Of a stretch of 64,000 bases of DNA, positions 34,007 through 43,647 are shown piece by piece. Within the stretch, counting starts at the first letter, position 1. The number at the start of each line of letters is the position of its first letter. Both the position numbers and the translations under genes were made by a program. The notes below the pieces were generated by a model, which was given only the letters and a program-made list of their open reading frames with translations, had not been told where the DNA came from and did no database searches. Source of the DNA: Centipeda infelix ATCC 43532 (GTDB taxonomy: Bacteria; Bacillota; Negativicutes; Selenomonadales; Selenomonadaceae); assembly GCF_000234095.1 (NCBI RefSeq), contig NZ_JH376798.1, forward strand, positions 215,424 to 279,423. Direction: 5' to 3'.

Positions 34007-34981
34007 CTATTGTTCCGCAACCGTCAAATGCCTCCCCACAGGCGGTTCGATCAAATCCCCATAGGCGAGGTGCGCGATGTCCTGTGCACCGAACACCATG
34101 TCCTGCGAGGCGTTGTAGATGTAGCCCTCATGCGGACGCACAATCCGCTGCGTACGGATCGCCTTCACCGTTTGGAGCGCAGGATCGTCCAGATACTCCC
34201 GGTTGAACTTGTCGATGTCGTAGCTGCCGTGGTCGTTCCAAACCGGTACAATCAGGACATCGGGATTCACCGCGAGGATATGCTCCTTCGTCAGCGACTG
34301 CCCCGCCGTGAGTCCGATCTCTGCCGCGCCGTTCGTAACGCCCGCCATCGTGCAGAGCGCATCGAACAGCCCGCCGCGATTCCCAAACGTCGGCGACATG
34401 GAGATGACGAGCACCTTCTTTCGCTGATCGGTTGGAATCTCTGCAACACGCTCCGTGAGCTCCGCACATGCCGTGTCATAGGCGGCGATGAGGGCAGTGC
34501 CCTTTGCCTCCTCACCAAGCGCAGCTGCGACAAGCTGCACTGCCGCACGAACCTCCTCCGGCGTGCGCGGCTTCCGGCACGCGACGACGCGGATGCCGAG
34601 ATCGCGCAGGCTCTCCGCAACTGCTGCATCTTTTCCCGTGTCCAGAAACACAACATCGGGATGCAGGGCAACGACCTGTTCCGCCGACGGCTGATTCAGC
34701 TTCACAGGGATCGTCTCCGCGATGGAGACGATGTTCGAACTGTTCGGGTCATCCGCGAGATGGTCGATCCCGACGAGACGTTCCGGCGGCAGCATCCCCA
34801 GTACAATATCGTCGAGCCAGAGCCCATAGTTCAGAACGCGCGCAGGCTTTTGATCAAAAGCGACCGTCCGCCCCTCGGCATCCGTCACCGTGTAGCCGCC
34901 TGCCCGCTCATTTTGCACGCCCCCGCAGCCGACCCCAGAGAACAGCAGCACACACGAGAGCATCAAAACAAATATGCGCAT
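34007..34981 (-). CDS. Periplasmic binding lipoprotein of a FecBCD/BtuFCD-type ABC transporter (second)
   Basis: A 324-residue helical-backbone binding protein (TroA/BtuF class) with a lipoprotein signal (LLFSGVGCGG, acylated Cys at 19). The lobes contain RVLNYGLWLDDIVLGM, VALHPDVVFLDTGKD and MAGVTNGAAEIGL. AGGAGG stands close before the ATG. It is 8 bases downstream of the ATPase gene. Together with a different binding protein upstream of the permease it gives the locus two receptors for one transporter. Ligand inferred as a corrinoid. Confidence 0.85.
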   Translation of the reverse strand: MRIFVLMLSCVLLFSGVGCGGVQNERAGGYTVTDAEGRTVAFDQKPARVLNYGLWLDDIVLGMLPPERLVGIDHLADDPNSSNIVSIAETIPVKLNQPSAEQVVALHPDVVFLDTGKDAAVAESLRDLGIRVVACRKPRTPEEVRAAVQLVAAALGEEAKGTALIAAYDTACAELTERVAEIPTDQRKKVLVISMSPTFGNRGGLFDALCTMAGVTNGAAEIGLTAGQSLTKEHILAVNPDVLIVPVWNDHGSYDIDKFNREYLDDPALQTVKAIRTQRIVRPHEGYIYNASQDMVFGAQDIAHLAYGDLIEPPVGRHLTVAEQ

Positions 34982-34989
34982 GACCCCTC

Positions 34990-35772
34990 CTATCCATCCT
35001 TCAACAGCCGCACGTGCTTTGCCCCGTCCTCGACGGTGACGCGTGTCTGTACGCCGTACATCGCCGCAATGTTCTCCGCAGTCAGCACCTCCTGCGCCCG
35101 CCCGTATGCGAATACATGGGCATCCTTCAGCATGAGGATCATATCGCAAAAGAGTGAGGCGAGGTTGAGATCGTGGATGGTCATGAGGACGGCAATGCTG
35201 TCCCGCCGTGCAATCTCCGTGATAAGGCGCAGAATAAAGAGCTGATGGTAGAGGTCGAGGCTCGCCGTCGGCTCATCGAGGATGATGAGCCCTGTCTCCT
35301 GCGCAAGTGCACGCGCGATAAAGACGCGCTGCCGTTCACCGCCGCTCATCTCCCTGATATTGCGAAAGGCAAAGTCTGTGAGTTCCATGCGCGCAATCAC
35401 ATCAAACGCGATGCGCTCGTCCTCCGCACGGTAGCGATAGCCTGCATACGGCAGACGCCCCATCAGCACCGCCTGCAGTGCCGTCATGCCAAATGCTGCG
35501 CCTGTATACTGCGGCACATAGGCGATGCGCTTTGCAATCTCACTCGCAGAGAGCGCGGAGAGATCAACACCGTCAACGTACACGGTCCCCGCTGAGGGGC
35601 GCAGGAGCTGTGCGATGCACTTGATGAGGGTGGTTTTCCCCGTGCCGTTCGGACCGAGGAGTCCGAGCACCTCGCCTGGCGCAACGGAGAGCGACACATC
35701 GTCCAAGATACGCCGCTCCGCACGGTAGCCGAAGGAGATATGCTCCACTGCAAGGCGTTTTTCCCCACTCAT
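34990..35772 (-). CDS. ABC transporter ATPase, FecE/BtuD family
   Basis: A 260-residue ATPase with Walker A GPNGTGKTT (about 40-48), Q-loop YVPQYTG, signature MSGGERQRV (about 142), Walker B GLIILDEPTASLD and switch His in MTIHDLNLAS. It powers the FecCD-type permease encoded just upstream and overlapping it by ATGA. Confidence 0.93.
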   Translation of the reverse strand: MSGEKRLAVEHISFGYRAERRILDDVSLSVAPGEVLGLLGPNGTGKTTLIKCIAQLLRPSAGTVYVDGVDLSALSASEIAKRIAYVPQYTGAAFGMTALQAVLMGRLPYAGYRYRAEDERIAFDVIARMELTDFAFRNIREMSGGERQRVFIARALAQETGLIILDEPTASLDLYHQLFILRLITEIARRDSIAVLMTIHDLNLASLFCDMILMLKDAHVFAYGRAQEVLTAENIAAMYGVQTRVTVEDGAKHVRLLKDG

Positions 35773-36821
35773 GTCAGCGACCTCCCCCTGCGCAGAATCA
35801 GATGGATGAAGAGCGGCACCCCGAGGAACGAGATGACGATGCCCACGGGGATTGTCACGGGATAGAGGATCAGCTTTCCGACCGTATCCGACACGAGGAG
35901 GAGCGCCGCTCCGAGCACTGCCGTAAACGGCAGATAGAAGCGGTGATCCGTCCCGATCAGGAACCGCGCCATATGCGGCGCAATCAGCCCCACGAAGCCA
36001 ATCACCCCCGTAAAGCTGATGATCGTCGCCGTCATAAGGACCGCGACAAGTCCTGCGATCGTGCGCAGCCGCGCAGGGTTCACGCCGAGACTGCGCGCCG
36101 TCTCATCCTCGCTCACCGCCATCACATTGAGCGGCAGTGCGTAGAACAGTGCGGCAACAAGCCCGAGTGTCACGATCACGCCGCCGATGGCGACGTACTC
36201 CCACGAGGCGCGGTGCAGCGAGCCGAACGTCCACTGAATGACCGCCGCGAGCTTGTGCTCCTGCGCAAAGAACTCAAGCGTCGCCGTGAGCGCACTGAAC
36301 AGGTAGTTCAGCGCAATGCCGACGAGCACAATCGTCGTCGGGCTGAGATCCGACCGCCGTGCAATGCCGTAGACGATGATGCCGCACGCCGACGAGAGCA
36401 GGAACGCCGATGTGATAATGCCGAGGTCACTATCCATGGCCGTCCCCGCCGCGAGCACAATGCAGAGCGAGGCACCGAGCGCCGCCGCTGCCGAGATACC
36501 GAGCGTAAATGGGCTCACAAGATAGTTGCGCGTCACGGACTGCATGAGCGCCCCGGCAAGCGCGAGCCCCGCCCCCGCGATGATCGCAAGCAGGACACGA
36601 GGCAGACGCAGCAGCAGGATGATCTTGTTCATCGCCGCATCCGCACCGCCGTCAATCGTCCCGTCAAAGTACCGAGCAACTGCATCCACCGTCTGCAGAG
36701 CCCCCGCATCCTTCATCCCGAGCGTCGTAAAGAAGAATGCCGCAACGAGCGTCAGCAACGCCCCCACCGCGATGGCAAGTACGCAGCGGCGGCCGTGTGC
36801 GTGATATTCCTGTTCGAGCAT
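35769..36821 (-). CDS. ABC transporter permease, FecCD/BtuC family
   Basis: A 350-residue permease with about ten helices and family marks LRLPRVLLAIIAGAGLALAG (about 72-91), the Gly-rich SPFTLGISAAAALGA, ALNYLFSALTA, and FTGVIGFVGLIAPHMAR (coupling helix region). It forms a homodimeric channel for metal chelates or vitamin B12. Overlaps with both neighbours show one translational unit with the binding protein and ATPase. The cobalamin riboswitch upstream favours a corrinoid substrate. Confidence 0.92.
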   Translation of the reverse strand: MLEQEYHAHGRRCVLAIAVGALLTLVAAFFFTTLGMKDAGALQTVDAVARYFDGTIDGGADAAMNKIILLLRLPRVLLAIIAGAGLALAGALMQSVTRNYLVSPFTLGISAAAALGASLCIVLAAGTAMDSDLGIITSAFLLSSACGIIVYGIARRSDLSPTTIVLVGIALNYLFSALTATLEFFAQEHKLAAVIQWTFGSLHRASWEYVAIGGVIVTLGLVAALFYALPLNVMAVSEDETARSLGVNPARLRTIAGLVAVLMTATIISFTGVIGFVGLIAPHMARFLIGTDHRFYLPFTAVLGAALLLVSDTVGKLILYPVTIPVGIVISFLGVPLFIHLILRRGRSLT

Positions 36822-37888
36822 CAGCGCTCCTCTCCCGACAGTGGGAAGGCTGGCAGAGTATGTCCCGTGACATATGGGAGATGCTGGTATTTCTCAAGCC
36901 ATACCTTGAACACATCCTCGGGGTGAAGATCGGGCAGCTGATCGGGGTAGAGGAACTTCGCGATATACATCGTCCCAACGAGCTTCGATGCGCCGCCATG
37001 GACATAGTGTGAGAGCAGGAGGATGTGGTCGTTTTTCACCGCATCGATTGTATCCCATCCCTCGCGCGACTTGAGTTCGCTCAGAATCCGCGCATGATCC
37101 TCCGCCGTCGGCGGGACGTAGGAGGAGTTCACCTTCGGCTCAGAGACCTTCACGATATACGCGGGATTCCGCTCGATGACTGCCTCCGGATTCACCTGTA
37201 CATTCTTTGCATCGCCAAATATATTGTACGCACCCGAATACTCCACCATGTCATAGAAATAGTCGCCGGGCACGGTGGTCTTGCCCTCCGTGCGGTACTC
37301 AAAATAGAGCTTCTTCTTCGGCACATCCGCTGTCTGACGCTTGATGTAGTCGAGCTTTTCCGTAAAGAACGACGAAAGCTCTGCCGCCTCCGCCTCCTTG
37401 CCGAAGAGTTTGCCGATCAGCGTGCAGTTGTCCTGAAACTCGCGAGTGTAGTACGCATCGACCACGATGACCGCGATGCCGAACGGCGCAAGTTTTTCCT
37501 GCGCGTCCTCCCATCCGCCGTTCCCCGTGAGGATGAGTGCCTGCGGCTGCAGCTCGATGATCTTTTCATAGTTCAGATTTCCTTGGTTCGCGCCGATCAC
37601 TTGATCCTGCTTGAACTTGCCCTTAAAGCCCGCCTCATCGTTAAAGATGTAGTTGTCAACGCCGACCACCGTGTCGATCGCCCCAACCGCATTGATAAGC
37701 TCGGCGTTGTAGGCATTCGACACGACGACGCGCGTCAGCGGATGCGGCACCGTCACTTCGCGCCCGATGCTGTCTGTCACAGTGATCGTATCCGCTCCGT
37801 TCGCCCGCTCTGCCGTGTCCTTTCCGCAGCCCGCAAGCGCAAGCAGGAGGCAGAGAACGATGCCGTACAGGAATATATTTTTCTTCAT
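36821..37888 (-). CDS. Periplasmic binding lipoprotein of the ABC transporter (first)
   Basis: A 355-residue lipoprotein (signal LLLALAGCGKD, Cys about 21) of the FecB/BtuF class: TITVTDSIGREVTVPHPLTR, VVVSNAYNAELINAVGA, QPQALILTGNGGW. It is longer and quite unlike the second binding protein. It overlaps the permease gene by one base (TGATG). A terminator-like hairpin separates it from the receptor gene upstream, so its level may be set lower than that of the receptor. Confidence 0.87.
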   Translation of the reverse strand: MKKNIFLYGIVLCLLLALAGCGKDTAERANGADTITVTDSIGREVTVPHPLTRVVVSNAYNAELINAVGAIDTVVGVDNYIFNDEAGFKGKFKQDQVIGANQGNLNYEKIIELQPQALILTGNGGWEDAQEKLAPFGIAVIVVDAYYTREFQDNCTLIGKLFGKEAEAAELSSFFTEKLDYIKRQTADVPKKKLYFEYRTEGKTTVPGDYFYDMVEYSGAYNIFGDAKNVQVNPEAVIERNPAYIVKVSEPKVNSSYVPPTAEDHARILSELKSREGWDTIDAVKNDHILLLSHYVHGGASKLVGTMYIAKFLYPDQLPDLHPEDVFKVWLEKYQHLPYVTGHTLPAFPLSGEER

Positions 37889-37900
37889 GATATCCCCCGT

Positions 37901-37931
37901 AAAAAAGGATTCGCCGCCCAGCAGCGAATCC
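37901..37931 (-). terminator. Terminator or attenuator between receptor and ABC genes
   Basis: GGATTCGC pairs with GCGAATCC and is followed on the minus strand by TTTTTT. It lies between the receptor stop (37942) and the binding-protein start. Partial read-through would make the transport genes part of the riboswitch-controlled transcript. Confidence 0.75.
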
Positions 37932-37941
37932 CACTCCTTTT

Positions 37942-40149
37942 TTAGATGTCCATCTGCATCGAAAGCATAACGCTGCGCGGATTGCCCTGAATCCCGTAAT
38001 TATACGTCGGACGTGACATCCAATAGCGCTTGTCGAGGACGTTGTACGCCGTGAGGCTGAATGCCGTCGGCACCGTTCCAAGCGTTGTCTTGTACGTCAC
38101 GCCGAGATCGACCGTTACATAGGCGGGCACATCGAGCTGCTTTGCCGTGCTCGTATAGATCGGTGCTTTGCCCGACCAGACCATGCGCAAGAACGCCGAG
38201 GTCTTTGCGTCCGCCGTGTACTCGGCGGCAAGCATCGCGCTCCAGTCCGCAACGCCCGCGACATCCTTGCCGTTATATACCGTGTTCGTCTGCTGCTCCG
38301 TCGCCAGGTGCATGAGCCCGCCCGTCAGCGTCCACTTTGGGGCGACCTGCCCGGAGACACTCAGCTCGATGCCATTGAGCTTGTTCTTTCCCTCCATGAC
38401 CGTTGTCGGCTTCGGATCACTGCCGTAAGTCACATCCATCGAGCGATCCTGCTCGATCTGGAACAGGCTCAGCCCTGCGCTGATCCCGTTCTTCCGATAC
38501 TTCACGCCGATCTCGTTCTGCTTCGTCTTAGCGGGCGCAAGCATCGCCCCCGTGTTCATGCGGCCGCCACCCACGACCGAGCCCTTGTCGAAGCTCTGCG
38601 AGTGGTTCGCATAGAGGCTGAGATCCTCCGTCGGCTTGTAGACGATGCCGTACGTCGGCGAGTTCGCACTGCTGTGTACGTTGGAGGTCGCCGCGCCCGT
38701 CGCCTTGTTGTAGCTCGTGACATCCACGCTGTGATGATGGATACCGAGCAGAACGGATGCCTTACCGTACTCCAGTGTATCCGTCACGGAAATCCCCGAG
38801 TAACGCGTCATCCCCGTCTTGATGGGACCTGTTACCGCAGAATACGGATAGTTCTGCGTAAAGCTCGTGACCCCGTCCGCAAAGCTGCCCGCCATGCTGC
38901 CGAACGGAGGAATCGTTGTCGAACCGTTCACACGATAGCCCCAGTACGCACGGTACCAGTTGCGGTCAACGGCGAGGACGACATCGTTCTTTACCTGCCC
39001 GATGTGGAACGTCCCCTGCACGCCGAGCTGCACGTAGGAATTGCGCAGCGCATATTTCTCCGCACTCAGCGTATTCTGGAAATGTCCCTGCTCATCGAGC
39101 ATATAGAGACGGCTCGCCGAGGTCTGTACGTAACCGCTCCCGAGGTTGTAGCTGTGCCCCGCATTCAGGAACGCTTTCCAATTTTCGCTGAGCTTCTGCT
39201 CGTGGTTCAGCGCCGCCGACCATGTGGAGACGGTGATCTGCTGCCCCGGGAAGCTATAGTTGCGTCTGCCGCTCGGCGGATCGGGCAGACGATCCCCCGT
39301 ATAGGCGTTTGCCCCTTTCCCGTCAAAGGCAAAGTACCGCTGACCGCCCTCATTCTTTGTGTAACGGTAACCCGCAAAGAGATTCGTCGTACTCCTTGCA
39401 TCCTTGTGATCGACATTGATGTAGAAATCGCGTGTCGTCAGCTTCTCACGCTCAATTGCCGTCTTTCCTTGGATATTTTCCGCGTTAATGCGCACGCCCC
39501 ACTGCTCGTCTTTGCCGAATCGCTTACCGACATCAAACACCTCGCCGAGCGCACCGCGCGCATTGATCGTCTGCTTGTAGGTCACGCGCTCCTTACCGTA
39601 CTCCGCCTTCTTCGTCACGAGGTTCACCGAGCCGCCCGCCGACTCCGAGTTTGTCGTACCGTGGATGCCGATCGCGGGTCCCGAGATCACCTCGATGCGC
39701 TCCACAAAGTTCGCGGGCATATTCGTCTGCGAGAAAAGCCCCGGCACACCGTTCACCTTGAACTGATACGCGTTCATCTGGAAGCCGCGGATCGAGTAGT
39801 CGTTGTACATCGTGCTCGTGCTCGTGCGCACAGACGGCGACATAAGCAGTGCATTCGGCAGCGGATTCGCGCCGTCATCGTACTGCGTAAGTGCCTTCTG
39901 CGTAATGTTCGTCTGACGGAACGGGACATCCATCACATCCTTCGTTCCGAGGAATCCCGTGCCGCCCGTGCTGCTCACAAGGCTGTTTTTCTCCTCCTCC
40001 ACAGGAGCAGTGCGCACGCCCTCTACCTCGACAGGTGCGAGTTCGTAGGAGTCCATCGCCTCCGTCTTCTCTGCGGCACTTGCCGCACCCATCCATACCG
40101 AGCCAACCGTCGCAAGTGCGACCGCAAGAGCCAGCTTTCGTTTTGTCAT
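37942..40149 (-). CDS. TonB-dependent receptor under cobalamin riboswitch control
   Basis: A 735-residue receptor with signal peptide (MTKRKLALAVALATVGSVWM), TonB box near YELAPVEVEG, a plug of the FhuA/FpvA type (DVPFRQTNITQKALTQY, SIRGFQMNAYQFKVNGVPG, VERIEVISGPAIGIHG, GGSVNLVTKKA) and a barrel ending RSVMLSMQMDI. The sequence alone would suggest a siderophore receptor. However, a cobalamin riboswitch with its own terminator lies directly upstream, so a corrinoid ligand is more likely. GGGGGA is 8 bases before the ATG at 40149; an ATG at 40155 is too close to it. Confidence 0.9.
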   Translation of the reverse strand: MTKRKLALAVALATVGSVWMGAASAAEKTEAMDSYELAPVEVEGVRTAPVEEEKNSLVSSTGGTGFLGTKDVMDVPFRQTNITQKALTQYDDGANPLPNALLMSPSVRTSTSTMYNDYSIRGFQMNAYQFKVNGVPGLFSQTNMPANFVERIEVISGPAIGIHGTTNSESAGGSVNLVTKKAEYGKERVTYKQTINARGALGEVFDVGKRFGKDEQWGVRINAENIQGKTAIEREKLTTRDFYINVDHKDARSTTNLFAGYRYTKNEGGQRYFAFDGKGANAYTGDRLPDPPSGRRNYSFPGQQITVSTWSAALNHEQKLSENWKAFLNAGHSYNLGSGYVQTSASRLYMLDEQGHFQNTLSAEKYALRNSYVQLGVQGTFHIGQVKNDVVLAVDRNWYRAYWGYRVNGSTTIPPFGSMAGSFADGVTSFTQNYPYSAVTGPIKTGMTRYSGISVTDTLEYGKASVLLGIHHHSVDVTSYNKATGAATSNVHSSANSPTYGIVYKPTEDLSLYANHSQSFDKGSVVGGGRMNTGAMLAPAKTKQNEIGVKYRKNGISAGLSLFQIEQDRSMDVTYGSDPKPTTVMEGKNKLNGIELSVSGQVAPKWTLTGGLMHLATEQQTNTVYNGKDVAGVADWSAMLAAEYTADAKTSAFLRMVWSGKAPIYTSTAKQLDVPAYVTVDLGVTYKTTLGTVPTAFSLTAYNVLDKRYWMSRPTYNYGIQGNPRSVMLSMQMDI

Positions 40150-40231
40150 GTTCATTTCCCCCTTGATCCACACGGACAGATATCGCCCGCGTTCCCCCAT
40201 ACACAACTTCCAACTTCACACGGCATCGCTC

Positions 40232-40266
40232 GCACAAAAGCCCCGTCCACGGCAGACGGGGCTTTC
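40232..40266 (-). terminator. Expression-platform terminator of the cobalamin riboswitch
   Basis: AAAGCCCCGTC pairs with GACGGGGCTTT (loop TGCCGTG), followed by TGTG. It lies between the riboswitch and the receptor gene. Confidence 0.82.
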
Positions 40267-40349
40267 TCACACGAAAAGAACCTGCCGTCCTGTCCATCGC
40301 AGGATGCAGAGGAGGGCGCACGCCCCCATGGGGCGCAGCACTCCGGCGC

Positions 40350-40546
40350 ACGAGATTCGGTAGGTCTTCCGGCTCTGCATCATCGTCCGCCTCACCTTCC
40401 CGGTTTCCCAGTGGTCGAAGCGCGCACACACGGCTTCCTGAGGTTTTCTCTGCATTACGGCGGCGGGACCGCATCGGCTTATGAAGTCGCGGCGAACGGC
40501 TGCGCTTCCCGATTTCCCTGTTATGCCTTTCGGCACCGAATCTGCT
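40350..40546 (-). promoter_or_regulatory. Cobalamin riboswitch
   Basis: On the minus strand the ordered conserved pieces of the cobalamin aptamer are present: GGTGCC...GGCATAACAGGGAA (40541-40517), a GC-rich peripheral region, CCACTGGGAAACCGGGAAGG, and the B12 box GAGCCGGAAGACCTACC (40375-40359). A terminator follows at 40266. It should turn off the downstream receptor and transport genes when cobalamin is plentiful. Confidence 0.93.
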
Positions 40547-40560
40547 TATGAAGTCCATAC

Positions 40561-40590
40561 AGTATAATTAAATCCTATAAACTTTGTCAA
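40561..40590 (-). promoter_or_regulatory. Promoter of the cobalamin-controlled locus
   Basis: Minus strand TTGACA (40590-40585), an 18-base spacer, TATACT (40566-40561), giving a start about 8 bases before the riboswitch. The remaining 40591-40844 is AT-rich upstream DNA of the SLC13 gene, with no gene seen. Confidence 0.78.
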
Positions 40591-40844
40591 GTTTTTTCGG
40601 AAAAATGCGATCGCCCATCTAAATTCATCTATTTGAATAATGAACTAAGCATATAATAACTGTTGTTTATTGTTTCAATGCGAAAGTTTCATGACCTTTC
40701 GCCTAATTTTCAGAAGGAAAATACTACAAAAGAGAGAATTTTAGAGTTTGTCGAAAGAAAGTCTCCGATGAGTTCAAGGAGACTAACAGGATCGCTGATA
40801 CCCGCAGCGATTTCAAACGAACTGTATGAATAGGAGATGTATTC

Positions 40845-42104
40845 ATGGATGCAGCAATGCTGACACTGGGTGTTCTCGGCGTAGCGGCGTTTCTCTTCGC
40901 CACCGAGATTATCCCGCTCGCCGTCACGGCAATGGGCGCGGCGATCGCGCTCGGCCTTCTCGGGGTGCTCACCCCTGCACAGGTTTTCTCGGGGTTATCC
41001 AACTCTACCGTCGTCCTCTTTGCCGGTATGTTCATCATCGGCGCAGCGATGTTCCAGACGGGACTCGCACAAAAAATCGGCATCGCGGTTGTCAAAAAAT
41101 CGGGCAATGACGAGCGTGCATTGATGGCAGCACTGATGCTCATAACGATTGTTCTCTCATCCGTGTCCTCGAACACAGCGACAGTCGCCTGCCTCATGCC
41201 CGTCGTCATTCAGATCTGCGCCGCTGCAAAGCTGCCTGTCTCACCGCAGCTGATGGCACTCGCAGTCGCGGCGAATGTCGGTGGTACGATTACGATGATC
41301 GGCACGCCGCCGAACATCCTCATGAGTGCGACCCTCGGTGCGAGTGGTCTCACGCCGTTCGGCTTCTTTGAGTTCGCATGGATCGGCATCCCCCTCTCCA
41401 TCGTCGGCATGATCTACATGCTGACGATCGGGCGCAAGCTCTGCCCGCGCCGCCTCGTGGACAGCGTTGCTGTTGCGGGCGAGGAAGAGGAGGCAAAGGA
41501 TCCGCGCAAGATGATGATCTGCGCTGCCATCCTCATCGGTGTTGTCGTTGCGATGGTGCTCGAAAAGCAGATCAACGTCCCGATGCAGACCTCTGCCATC
41601 ATCGGCGGTCTGCTCTGCGTCCTCACGGGCTGTCTCACGGAGAAGCAGGCATATCAGGGTGTAGACTGGACGACCATCTTCCTCTTCGCGGGAATGCTCC
41701 CGCTCGCCAGTGCCATGGATCACAGCGGCGCAGGCAAGCTCATCGCGGACTTCGTTGTCGGCCTTATCGGCGACAGCCCCGCGCCCATGGTCATCGTCGC
41801 AGCAATGTTCGTCCTCTCCTGCGGTCTCACGCAGTTCATGTCAAACACGGCGGCGGCGGCACTCCTCGCGCCGATCGCGATCTCCATCGCCCAGACCATC
41901 GGCGTATCCCCCTATCCGGTTGTTATGGCGATCGGCATCGCGGCATCCTGCGCGTTCACCACGCCCGTCGCGACCCCGCCGAACACGCTCGTCCTGGGTC
42001 CCGGTCAATTCCGCTTCATGGACTATGTCACGGTTGGCGTTCCGCTCGTTATCATCTCGCTGATCGTCTGCCTTGTCGTCATCCCGCTCGTATGGCCGTT
42101 CTAA
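40845..42104 (+). CDS. SLC13/DASS-family anion transporter
   Basis: A 419-residue carrier with about eleven membrane segments. It carries both family signatures, SSVSSNTATVACLMPV (about 104-119) and MSNTAAAALLAPIA (about 330-343), each followed by a TPPN motif (GTPPNILM; ATPPNTLV). DASS members carry di- or tricarboxylates or sulfate with Na+. AGGAGAT precedes the ATG. The SHMT-like pair lies downstream on the same strand, about 170 bases away. The substrate cannot be told from sequence. Confidence 0.88.
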   Translation: MDAAMLTLGVLGVAAFLFATEIIPLAVTAMGAAIALGLLGVLTPAQVFSGLSNSTVVLFAGMFIIGAAMFQTGLAQKIGIAVVKKSGNDERALMAALMLITIVLSSVSSNTATVACLMPVVIQICAAAKLPVSPQLMALAVAANVGGTITMIGTPPNILMSATLGASGLTPFGFFEFAWIGIPLSIVGMIYMLTIGRKLCPRRLVDSVAVAGEEEEAKDPRKMMICAAILIGVVVAMVLEKQINVPMQTSAIIGGLLCVLTGCLTEKQAYQGVDWTTIFLFAGMLPLASAMDHSGAGKLIADFVVGLIGDSPAPMVIVAAMFVLSCGLTQFMSNTAAAALLAPIAISIAQTIGVSPYPVVMAIGIAASCAFTTPVATPPNTLVLGPGQFRFMDYVTVGVPLVIISLIVCLVVIPLVWPF

Positions 42105-42210
42105 AGAATTGCTGATAGATTGACCTACTATATATAAACGGCAGCAGGAGCATTGCTCCACATTGTGCACGACCGTGAACTATGCGAACTGAAAATTGGC
42201 GCTGTTCATC

Positions 42211-42245
42211 AATGACAGGTGTATCCATCTGATATGCCTGTCATT
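42211..42245 (+). terminator. Possible hairpin after the SLC13 gene
   Basis: AATGACAGG pairs with CCTGTCATT around a 17-base loop. It is followed by TCATTGTG, so the T run is poor. It may end the SLC13 transcript or lie in the leader of the SHMT-like gene. Confidence 0.35.
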
Positions 42246-42275
42246 TCATTGTGCATCTATGAGGAGAGAACCACC

Positions 42276-43598
42276 ATGAAAAAAGAAGATCTGCTCAATC
42301 ATCTGAAAGCATTCGACCCCGAAGTCTACACCTTCCTGCAGGATGAGAGCCATCGCCGCCGCTACGCACTCTCACTGATCCCCACGGAGAGTGCCATGTC
42401 CCCCCTCGCAGCATTCATCGAAGGGAGTGCGCTCGCCAACAGCACACTTGAGATGTATGGCGCAACGCATACCTCCTCCATCGAGGAGCTGGTGCGCACG
42501 CGTGCACAGGAGCTGTTCGGCAGCGAACATGCCGTTGTGCGTCTCGGAGGCATTGCCGCCGCCTCACGCGTGGCACTGCTCGGTCTGCTGCAGCCGGGGG
42601 ATACCGTTCTCTCGTTCAACCTGCGCAAGCAAGAGCACTGTGCAGGGCTGAATTTCCACTTTGAGAACTACGGCATCGATCCAGGTCTTCAACGGGTGGA
42701 CTGGGATGAGGTTGCACAGATCGCAGAGCGTATCAAGCCGCGTCTCATCGTCTTCTCCCCCGTCAGCTATCCGTGCATTCCGAACTATGAGCACCTCACG
42801 GCGATTGCGCGTTCCGTGGGGGCCTATCTCTGGGTGGACATCGGTCAGTGTGTCGGGCTTGTCGCGGCGGGTCTCATTCCCTCGCCTGTTGCGTGTGCCG
42901 ATGTGGTGAGTTTCCCGACGAACGACTCCCTACGCGGTCCGGAAGGCGCAATCCTGCTTTGCAAAAAGGAACTCGCACCGCAGCTGGATGCCGCCGTCAC
43001 GAACACGGGGCACACGGCACTGCATACGAGCCGCCTCGCAGCGCTCGCCTTTGCCCTGCACGCCGCCGCACAGCCGAAGTTCCGCGCCTACGGGGAGCAG
43101 GTACTCACGAACAGCAAGGCACTCGCCGCCGCACTTGAAAAAAGAGGAACGGCGCTGCTCTGCGGCGGTACCGAGACGCATCTCGTACTGGCGGCACCCG
43201 CACCTGGGGTCGATCTCATGGATGCCGTGCATACACTCGCGCAGATCGGGCTCTATGTAAAGCCCGATCGGATTCCGACCATGCGTGCGGCGTTCATGCT
43301 CTCGGCACTGCGCCTTTCGACACTGAACCCGACGACGCGCGGGCTCACGGCGGGAGACATGGAGATCGTCGCCGATGCCCTCGCAGGCGTACTCTCAGGT
43401 TCGCTCAGTGAGATGCAGCAGGATGCACTTCGTATGAGCATCGGCAAGCTCATCATGGACAAGCCGCTCTTCTCCGACAAATGGATGAACCTCGATGCGA
43501 TGGCGCACGCTGACTGCCCCGTCTCGGGCGAGGGTATCGCGGTCCATACGCACGCAGCAAGCGAGCGTCGGAACATCCTCAAGAATCTGTTCCAATAA
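42276..43598 (+). CDS. SHMT-like protein lacking the PLP lysine (paralogue 1)
   Basis: A 440-residue protein with the fold-type I layout and many serine hydroxymethyltransferase landmarks: LIPTESAMSP (for LIASENFVSP), RAQELFGSEHA, LLQPGDTVLS, SPVSYPCIPN, VDIGQCVGLVAAGLIPSPV and the Arg in LRLSTLNPTTRG. At the catalytic site, THKTLRGPRGG of SHMT is replaced by TNDSLRGPEG: the Schiff-base Lys is Asp 217, and the ring-contact His of VDMAH is Gln 191. Normal PLP catalysis is therefore not expected. GAGGAGAG lies 7 bases before the ATG. A second such gene follows. Function unknown. Confidence 0.8.
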   Translation: MKKEDLLNHLKAFDPEVYTFLQDESHRRRYALSLIPTESAMSPLAAFIEGSALANSTLEMYGATHTSSIEELVRTRAQELFGSEHAVVRLGGIAAASRVALLGLLQPGDTVLSFNLRKQEHCAGLNFHFENYGIDPGLQRVDWDEVAQIAERIKPRLIVFSPVSYPCIPNYEHLTAIARSVGAYLWVDIGQCVGLVAAGLIPSPVACADVVSFPTNDSLRGPEGAILLCKKELAPQLDAAVTNTGHTALHTSRLAALAFALHAAAQPKFRAYGEQVLTNSKALAAALEKRGTALLCGGTETHLVLAAPAPGVDLMDAVHTLAQIGLYVKPDRIPTMRAAFMLSALRLSTLNPTTRGLTAGDMEIVADALAGVLSGSLSEMQQDALRMSIGKLIMDKPLFSDKWMNLDAMAHADCPVSGEGIAVHTHAASERRNILKNLFQ

Positions 43599-43647
43599 AA
43601 ATATCACCCATCCATCGGTGCGGACGAAGGCATCCGCACGCTCTACC

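Noticed and set aside
38308-40551. 747-residue open frame opposite the TonB receptor
   Set aside because: It is antisense to a clear receptor gene, Arg/His-rich, without ribosome site or domains: a by-product of high GC.
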